Below are positions 30,773 to 35,849 of a DNA stretch of 35,849 nucleotides, in pieces. Source of the stretch: Methylobacter sp. (GTDB taxonomy: Bacteria > Pseudomonadota > Gammaproteobacteria > Methylococcales > Methylomonadaceae); contig JALNYY010000027.1 of NCBI GenBank assembly GCA_023229605.1, positions 1 through 35,849 on the forward strand. Reading direction: 5' to 3'. A model generated the notes under the pieces. That model did no database searches and was not told where the DNA came from. It was given only the letters and a program-made list of their open reading frames with translations. The first letter of the stretch is position 1. The number at the start of each line of letters is the position of its first letter. The translations under genes and the position numbers were made by a program.

Positions 30773-33043
30773 ATGCCCACCTACCAACTCTTTGCGACAA
30801 CCCCCAAAGCGATGGAAACTATCCTGACCGATGAACTCCAATCGCTCGGCGTAAAAAACATCAAAGCCACGATGGCCGGCGTCGCTTTTCAGGGGGATCT
30901 GGAAACTGCTTATCGCGCCTGCCTGTGGTCGAGAACGGCAAACCGGATTTTACTGGTGCTCAGTTCTTTCGAGGTGAAAAGCCAGGACGATCTTTATAAC
31001 GGTGTGCAAAAAATCGACTGGTTTGAACATATCAATCCCGAGGACAGCTTTGCGGTGTCGTTCAGCGCAAAAAACTCGGCCGCGATTAACAACACCCATT
31101 TCGGCGCTTTAAAAGTTAAGGATGCCATCGTCGACCAAATGCGGGCAAGATTTCAAACCCGGCCCAGCATCAACACCGAACAGCCCAATATCCGCATCAA
31201 CGTTTATTTGAATGGCGAAACCGCCCAGCTCAGCCTCGATCTTTCCGGCGAAAGCCTGCATCGCCGTGGTTACCGGGATGTCAACATCAAGGCCCCGATG
31301 AAGGAAAACCTGGCCGCAGCCATGTTGCTGCGTAGCGGCTGGCCGCAAATCGCCAAACAGCAGGGTTCATTAATCGACCCGATGTGCGGATCAGGAACGC
31401 TATTGTTGGAAGGCGCGATGATCGCCGCCGATTACGCGCCCGGTTTGTTGCGCGACTATTTCGGCTTTACCGGCTGGAAAAAACACGATGCAGGGTGCTG
31501 GAAAAAATTAAGAACGGAAGCCGAACAACGCAAGAAAACCGGTCTGGAAAAACTGCCGGTTATCGTGGGCTTCGATCAAAACCGCCATACCGTCAACACC
31601 GCTTTGGCGCATATCGCCAATGCCGGCCTGCAAAATAAAATCCATGTCGAACGGCGCGATATTGAAGATGCGGAACCGGCCGAAAGCTGGAAGCCGGGAT
31701 TGCTGATCTGCAACCCTCCTTATGGCGAGCGCTTGGGCGACGAACAGGAAACCGCCGAACTGTACAAAAAATTCGGCAACACACTGAAAACTCATTTTAT
31801 CGGCTGGAAAGCCGCGATGATCATCAGCAACCCGGAGCTCGGCTTTCGTTTGGGCATACGCTCGCAAAAGCCGATTACCTTGTTTAACGGCGCACTGGAA
31901 TGCAAACTGTTACGGCTGGATATTGAGGAAAGCAATTTCTTCATCCCCAAAGCTAGAACACAGGAAGAGCGCATTGCTCAGGCGATTGAACTCAGCAAAA
32001 CGCCGCAACCCGAAACTGTCGGCACCGACGCTTCCTCCGACCAGAAGGCAAATGAGCAAGAAGCTGCGGACATTGCCAATATAGATGAGCCCATTGCTGC
32101 CGAGATGTTTGCAAACCGGCTCAAAAAGAACCTGAAAAAACTGTCCAACTGGGCCAAGCAAAACCGCATCACCTGCTATCGGGTCTACGATGCCGATTTG
32201 CCGGAATACGCGGTCGCGGTCGATATTTACCATGGGGAGCAAACCTGGGTCAACGTGCAGGAATACGAACCGCCCAAAAGCATCGATCAGCACAAAGCCG
32301 ATCAGCGGCTGGCCGGATTATTGGCCGAAATACCCCGCGTACTCGGCATCAGCCGCGATCAGGTTTTCCTGAAAATACGCCGCAAGCAAAAAAGCACCGA
32401 TCAGTATGAAAAACACGGCGATCAGGGGCGTTTCCATATTATTGAAGAAGGCGGCTGCAAATTGCTGGTGAATTTTGAAGATTACCTGGACACCGGATTA
32501 TTCCTTGATCACCGGCCGATTCGGATGTTAATTCAAAAACAAGCCAAAGATAAAAGCTTTTTAAACCTGTTCGCCTATACCGGCAGCGCGACGGTCCATG
32601 CGGCAATGGGCGGGGCCAAATCGACGACGACAGTCGATATGTCGAACACCTATATCAACTGGGCAAAAAAGAACATGGCGCTGAATATCAGCCAAGGAGA
32701 ACACGAATTTATCCAGGCCGATTGCCTGGAGTGGCTAGCCGCTGAAGCTGAGCAGCCCAGTAAACACTACGATTTGATTTTCCTCGATCCCCCGACTTTT
32801 TCCAATTCGAAACGGATGGACGCCGTGTTCGACATACAAGCCGACCATGTGCAACTGATCAATAACGCCGTCTCCTTGCTGTCGCCTGGAGGTATCCTAT
32901 ACTTCTCTACTAACTTCAGGCGTTTTAAAATCGACAAGCAGGCATTGTCAGATTTGATTGTAGAAGACATCAGCGCGGCAACCATCCCGGAAGATTTTGC
33001 CCGCAACCCAAAAATCCATTATTGCTGGAGAATTCAAGAGTGA
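30773..33043 (+). CDS. rlmL: 23S rRNA methyltransferase RlmKL (bifunctional)
   Basis: 756 residues from ATG 30773 (MPTYQLFATTPKAMETIL), the start that matches the family; an in-frame start at 30728 would lie inside the repeat. Domains in order: THUMP/N-terminal region, RlmL methyltransferase (m2G2445) with DPMCGSGTLLLEGAMIAADY and NPPYG at 314-318, then RlmK (m7G2069) with LNLFAYTGSATVHAAMGGA and DPPTF at 672-676. The joining stretch around residues 390-440 is Glu/Gln/Ala-rich and longer than in E. coli RlmL (702 residues). The stop overlaps the acylphosphatase start (TGATG), so the two are translationally coupled. Confidence 0.96.
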   Translation: MPTYQLFATTPKAMETILTDELQSLGVKNIKATMAGVAFQGDLETAYRACLWSRTANRILLVLSSFEVKSQDDLYNGVQKIDWFEHINPEDSFAVSFSAKNSAAINNTHFGALKVKDAIVDQMRARFQTRPSINTEQPNIRINVYLNGETAQLSLDLSGESLHRRGYRDVNIKAPMKENLAAAMLLRSGWPQIAKQQGSLIDPMCGSGTLLLEGAMIAADYAPGLLRDYFGFTGWKKHDAGCWKKLRTEAEQRKKTGLEKLPVIVGFDQNRHTVNTALAHIANAGLQNKIHVERRDIEDAEPAESWKPGLLICNPPYGERLGDEQETAELYKKFGNTLKTHFIGWKAAMIISNPELGFRLGIRSQKPITLFNGALECKLLRLDIEESNFFIPKARTQEERIAQAIELSKTPQPETVGTDASSDQKANEQEAADIANIDEPIAAEMFANRLKKNLKKLSNWAKQNRITCYRVYDADLPEYAVAVDIYHGEQTWVNVQEYEPPKSIDQHKADQRLAGLLAEIPRVLGISRDQVFLKIRRKQKSTDQYEKHGDQGRFHIIEEGGCKLLVNFEDYLDTGLFLDHRPIRMLIQKQAKDKSFLNLFAYTGSATVHAAMGGAKSTTTVDMSNTYINWAKKNMALNISQGEHEFIQADCLEWLAAEAEQPSKHYDLIFLDPPTFSNSKRMDAVFDIQADHVQLINNAVSLLSPGGILYFSTNFRRFKIDKQALSDLIVEDISAATIPEDFARNPKIHYCWRIQE

Positions 33044-33312
33044 TGCGTAAAGTTAAAATCCTGGTTTCCGGTCGAGTTCAAGGCGTTTATTTTCGCCTCT
33101 TTACCCAGAATAAGGCTAAGCATTTCGCCATAAAAGGCAGCGCCAAAAACCTCCCTGACGGCCGGGTTGAGATCATTGCCGAGGCGGAAAACATGACTAT
33201 TGAAAAATTTATCAGATGGTGCCACAAAGGCCCTATAACCGCCCGTGTCGATCATGTTGAAGTCACTGAACTGCAACCTGATGAGTTGTTAACGTCTTTT
33301 GAAATAAAATAA
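33043..33312 (+). CDS. acyP: Acylphosphatase
   Basis: 89 residues from ATG 33043, usual size. SGRVQGVYFRLFTQNKA carries Arg18, and SAKNLPDGRVEI carries Asn36, the two catalytic residues of the family. It hydrolyses acyl phosphates such as carbamoyl or acetyl phosphate in the cytoplasm. The start shares one base with the rlmL stop. It ends 6 nt from the convergent msrQ stop. Confidence 0.95.
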   Translation: MRKVKILVSGRVQGVYFRLFTQNKAKHFAIKGSAKNLPDGRVEIIAEAENMTIEKFIRWCHKGPITARVDHVEVTELQPDELLTSFEIK

Positions 33313-33318
33313 TTCAGG

Positions 33319-33921
33319 TCAAAGGCTAGCGGTTCTTCTGTAATAAACAATAATTCTCATGCCTAATAAAACGCTTATCACCACTGCATAAATCAACGGC
33401 TCGGTATAATCCAGCTTTACCAGCCAAAAATAATGCACCAGAGCCGTTACCCCTGCAACATACGTCAACCGGTGCAGCTTTATCCAGCTGCGCCCCAATC
33501 TTTTCTGCATCTTTTTTGTCGAGGTTACGGCCAGAGGAGTCAGCAACAAATAAGTCAGCAAGCCCATCAGTATATAAGGGCTTTTCGGCACTTCGTCTTT
33601 AAATGCCGCCCAGGACAGCGACAAATCAAGAACGATAAAAACCAGCAAATGCAGGCTGGCGTAAAAAAAAGTAAACAACCCCATCATGCGCCTAAAGCGC
33701 ATCGGCCAGCTTTGCCCTGTTAATATTTTAACAGGCGTCAATGCCAATCCTATGCACAAAAACCGTAAAGCCCAGTCACCCAGGCCAAAATGCAGGGCTT
33801 CTATCGGATTCGCGCCAAGCTGATCATTGATTGCGCCATTTACCAGCAACATAAATGGCGTCAAGCTCAGTAAAAAAACGATAATTTTTATGGCCGCCCA
33901 GCCTTTTTTGCCGGGTAACAT
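33319..33921 (-). CDS. msrQ: MsrQ, haem-binding membrane partner of MsrP
   Basis: 200 residues with about six membrane helices and the ferric-reductase-like fold. ALHFGLGDWALRFL, FRRMMGLFTFFYASLHLLVF and KLHRLTYVAGVTALVHYFW provide the conserved histidines for haem. It passes electrons from the respiratory chain to periplasmic MsrP for methionine sulfoxide reduction. Its start codon shares one base with the msrP stop (TGATG), a typical coupled pair in which MsrP is upstream. Confidence 0.95.
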   Translation of the reverse strand: MLPGKKGWAAIKIIVFLLSLTPFMLLVNGAINDQLGANPIEALHFGLGDWALRFLCIGLALTPVKILTGQSWPMRFRRMMGLFTFFYASLHLLVFIVLDLSLSWAAFKDEVPKSPYILMGLLTYLLLTPLAVTSTKKMQKRLGRSWIKLHRLTYVAGVTALVHYFWLVKLDYTEPLIYAVVISVLLGMRIIVYYRRTASL

Positions 33922-34865
33922 CAGAAATACTGTTTTAAATCCATGCCGGAATAAAGCGCCGCGACTTCCGCGCCATAGCCGTTAAACTTTTCCGTATCGC
34001 GCTTCGGGGTAAAAATACTGCTGCCCAGCGCCCGCTCGCGGCTTTGGCTCCACCGGGGGTGAGGCACTTCAGGATTGACATTGGCATAAAAGCCGTACTC
34101 GCCGGGAGCGCTTTTATGCCACGCAGTTTCCGGCATGGTTTCGGTAAAACGTATTTTGACTATCGCCTTGATGCTTTTGAATCCGTACTTCCACGGCACA
34201 ATCAAGCGCAACGGCGCACCGTTCTGGTTGGGCAGTTCATCGCCGTACATGCCCGTCACCATCATCGTTAACGGGTGCATGGCTTCGTCCATGCGCAAAC
34301 CTTCGACATAAGGCCAGTCTAAAACGCCGGAACGCTGACCGACCATGACGTCCCGATTATTAAGCGTGGTGAATTCGACAAACTTGGCTTTTGAGGTCGG
34401 CTTAAAACGTTTGAGCATTTCGCCCAATGGGAATCCTACCCACGGCACGACCATAGACCAGGCTTCGACGCAACGGAACCGGTAAATGCGCTCCTGCACG
34501 GGATTGTCTTTTAAAATGTCCTCCAGATTGTAAACTCCCGGTTTTTCCGCCTCGCCTGTCACTTCTACAGTCCACGGCTTGGTTTGTAAGGCTTTGGCTA
34601 AAACTGTCGAATCTTTTTTATTTGTCGAAAACTCATAGTAATTGGTATAGTTCGCAACATCCTCGCGATCGGTGACCTGCAACTTTGCCGAATAAGGCCC
34701 GACCGGCACATCGGCGTATTTTCCCGTTTCGGCATGCCCCAGGCCCGGCAGCACAAGCCCAGCCGAAAGCGCAGTCGCCGCCTTGATAAACTCCCGTCGG
34801 GATTCAAAAACCGCCCGATCAGTAATTTCGCTGCTTAAGATGTTTGATTTTGTTTTTATTAACAT
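33921..34865 (-). CDS. msrP: MsrP, periplasmic methionine sulfoxide reductase (molybdopterin)
   Basis: 314 residues from ATG 34865, preceded by AGGA; a TTG six bases earlier is in frame but less likely. The Tat signal SRREFIKAATALSAGLVLPG shows export after folding with the cofactor. The sulfite-oxidase-type Mo-pterin domain has IYRFRCVEAWSMVVPWVGFP with the Mo-ligand Cys132, MHPLTMMVTGMYGDELPNQN and LRLIVPWKYGFKSIK. Together with MsrQ it repairs oxidised methionine in envelope proteins. The gene heads a two-gene operon; a palindrome sits 76-104 nt upstream of its start. Confidence 0.96.
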   Translation of the reverse strand: MLIKTKSNILSSEITDRAVFESRREFIKAATALSAGLVLPGLGHAETGKYADVPVGPYSAKLQVTDREDVANYTNYYEFSTNKKDSTVLAKALQTKPWTVEVTGEAEKPGVYNLEDILKDNPVQERIYRFRCVEAWSMVVPWVGFPLGEMLKRFKPTSKAKFVEFTTLNNRDVMVGQRSGVLDWPYVEGLRMDEAMHPLTMMVTGMYGDELPNQNGAPLRLIVPWKYGFKSIKAIVKIRFTETMPETAWHKSAPGEYGFYANVNPEVPHPRWSQSRERALGSSIFTPKRDTEKFNGYGAEVAALYSGMDLKQYF

Positions 34866-34940
34866 GCTCAATCCTGTTGTTTCGGACGTTTACACTCTGG
34901 AGCTTAAATAATACATCAAACCGTTTTAACATCACTAATA

Positions 34941-34969
34941 TTGACAGCCGGGGAATCGATTCCAGTCAA
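34941..34969. promoter_or_regulatory. Possible operator upstream of msrP
   Basis: The 12-bp perfect palindrome GGAATCGATTCC (34952-34963) is flanked by the inverted pair TTGAC (34941-34945) and GTCAA (34965-34969). It lies 76-104 nt upstream of the msrP start, a usual distance for a regulator site. No known regulator consensus is recognised. Confidence 0.3.
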
Positions 34970-35139
34970 CGCGGTTCTGTTAACAACGTATTCATTGCAA
35001 CATAAACCGGAATTTCGACAATTTCTCATCGTTAAAATCAATCGTCTTTGTTAGCACTGTAGATTGCCCATTATGCAAGGCGACGCTTAAGCTTCTTCAG
35101 ACATCTTTGATCGTAGGTGATCACTTTCGTTGAAACAAC

Positions 35140-35185
35140 CAAAGCAAGCCTTAAACTCCAATATCGGAGTTTAAGGCTTGCTTTG
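35140..35185. repeat. Perfect 20-bp inverted repeat
   Basis: CAAAGCAAGCCTTAAACTCC at 35140-35159 is exactly mirrored at 35166-35185 with a 6-nt loop (AATATC). It shares layout and bases with the inner hairpin at 30682-30730, which marks a dispersed family rather than a chance stem. Confidence 0.75.
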
Positions 35186-35399
35186 TCTACATGAATATAG
35201 GTAAGGAGTGTGAGCGCGACCGCACGGGACAAGCTGTTGGGTAACACAATTAGTGAAAAAATGGGTATTGATATGACATATTTTTTCAACTTTTATGTCA
35301 TTCAATATGTGCTGTTTTGATATAGATGGTGAGAACTCTTGGAATCATTGAAACCAATAGCAAAAAGATTGCTCGACTGCGAGCGATGTTAGACTATTG

Positions 35400-35696
35400 T
35401 TAATTATCGCCCCATACCGGAGAACTTGGGCCAATATAGGGTTCTAAATTCAAACAATATTTCACAACCAATTTATCGGCGCTTGGCACGATGAGGTGCT
35501 TTATTGAATGAACCGTATATCGCTTTGGATGTTCTAATGAAGCAATAATGCCAACTCTATCTAATCTTTCCCAACCTGTATCATCGAAGCGGTCACCAAG
35601 ATTTACTGCGATAAATGGTGCTGAAGACTTAAATCGAACAATCGGTTTATGCTCGCCTGATGTGTCGCACAGTTCAAGTATGTATTCAGTATGCAT
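35400..35696 (-). CDS. Small conserved-looking protein of unknown function
   Basis: 98 residues, MHTEYILELCDTSGEHKPIV at the start, with an even mixture of beta-type segments (VRFKSSAPFIAVNLGDRF, RVGIIASLEHP, RYTVHSIKHLIV) and a single C-terminal CLNLEPYIG. No membrane segment or signal peptide. I do not recognise the family. It begins 4 nt after the stop of the DUF2132 gene, so the two form an operon. The composition and coupling argue for a real gene. Confidence 0.65.
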   Translation of the reverse strand: MHTEYILELCDTSGEHKPIVRFKSSAPFIAVNLGDRFDDTGWERLDRVGIIASLEHPKRYTVHSIKHLIVPSADKLVVKYCLNLEPYIGPSSPVWGDN

Positions 35697-35700
35697 CGGC

Positions 35701-35849
35701 CTAATTACCCGGCTTTTTTACCAGATACAGCTCTTCAACCTGCTTTCTCGCCCACGGCGTCTTCCTTAAAAACTTCAAACTCGATTTGATACTGGGGTCG
35801 TTATTAAAACACCGGATGTCGATCAGCCTGCCCAGTTCGGCCCAGCCGT
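35701..35849 (-). CDS. DUF2132 (VF530-type) protein, 3' part
   Basis: A frame open from the right window edge to TAG at 35701-35703 on the minus strand encodes the last 48 or so residues of a small protein: WAELGRLIDIRCFNNDPSIK, then SSLKFLRKTPWARKQVEELY and the tail LVKKPGN. This is the highly conserved end of the DUF2132 family (VF530 in Vibrio fischeri), a small DNA-binding-like fold of unknown role. The N-terminus lies beyond the window. Confidence 0.9.
   Translation of the reverse strand, partial: GWAELGRLIDIRCFNNDPSIKSSLKFLRKTPWARKQVEELYLVKKPGN

Larger units (their letters stand above)
34866..35399. other. Intergenic region, 534 nt
   Basis: Between msrP (minus) and the end of the unknown 98-residue gene (minus). 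It contains a palindrome at 34941-34969 and the perfect hairpin at 35140-35185. A minus-strand frame across 35071-35289 runs through this hairpin and has no protein-like features, so I take it as non-coding. The left end should hold the msrP promoter. Confidence 0.45.

Noticed and set aside
35071..35289. Minus-strand frame of 72 residues
   Set aside because: It runs through a perfect 20-bp hairpin and shows no protein-like pattern or ribosome-binding site.
1..35849. tRNA, rRNA or riboswitch genes
   Set aside because: No cloverleaf, rRNA-like segment or recognised aptamer was seen by eye on either strand in the gaps; a covariance search was not possible.

Overview
The window looks like chromosomal DNA of a gammaproteobacterium, most plausibly a Methylobacter/Methylomonas-type methanotroph. 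That placement is inference: the fused RlmKL, the mltD-yafS-like-rnhA order and MsrPQ fit Gammaproteobacteria, while the phosphorylase-kinase-like protein and the Anbu/ATP-grasp module next to each other recall methanotrophs. No rRNA, tRNA, CRISPR array, prophage or transposase gene was found. About 33 protein genes are supported, two of them cut by the window edges.

Left part (1-12.5 kb). After the tail of an upstream gene come citrate synthase and then a compact module: a fused circularly permuted ATP-grasp/alpha-E protein, a transglutaminase-like protein translationally coupled to it, and the proteasome-like peptidase Anbu. Convergent to it is a 1080-residue protein strikingly like the alpha/beta regulatory subunits of animal phosphorylase kinase. 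A ParA-like ATPase, a second transglutaminase-like protein of another subfamily and a small membrane protein follow. The ATP-grasp/alpha-E/transglutaminase/Anbu association is known from comparative genomics as a predicted peptide-forming and peptide-degrading system whose product is not known; its extension to the neighbouring genes is my inference.

Middle (12.5-26 kb). This part is rich in envelope functions: a secreted DUF2780 protein, MltD with three LysM domains, a large exported protein with a possible Cys-His peptidase core, a CAP-domain protein and an Lpp-like lipoprotein. Between them lie a YafS-like methyltransferase overlapping rnhA, a PAQR/hemolysin III membrane protein, an overlapping pair of methyltransferases (one thiopurine type) and a threonine-degradation pair (SDR-type threonine dehydrogenase plus 2-amino-3-ketobutyrate CoA ligase).

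Right part (26-35.8 kb). A choloylglycine-hydrolase-family enzyme flanked by related hairpins, an alpha/beta hydrolase, a double-PilZ protein, a lysozyme-like lipoprotein, an exported FKBP isomerase, RlmKL coupled to acylphosphatase, the MsrPQ periplasmic methionine sulfoxide repair system, a small unknown protein and the end of a DUF2132 gene.

Intergenic DNA is unusually rich in structured repeats. Four copies (two well kept, two degenerate) of a MITE-like element with long terminal inverted repeats lie in the first 16.6 kb. Several perfect or near-perfect 17-20 bp hairpins, some in related pairs, lie in the rest. One MITE-like copy ends directly at the start codon of the ATP-grasp gene, and a nested inverted repeat ends 10 nt before rlmL.
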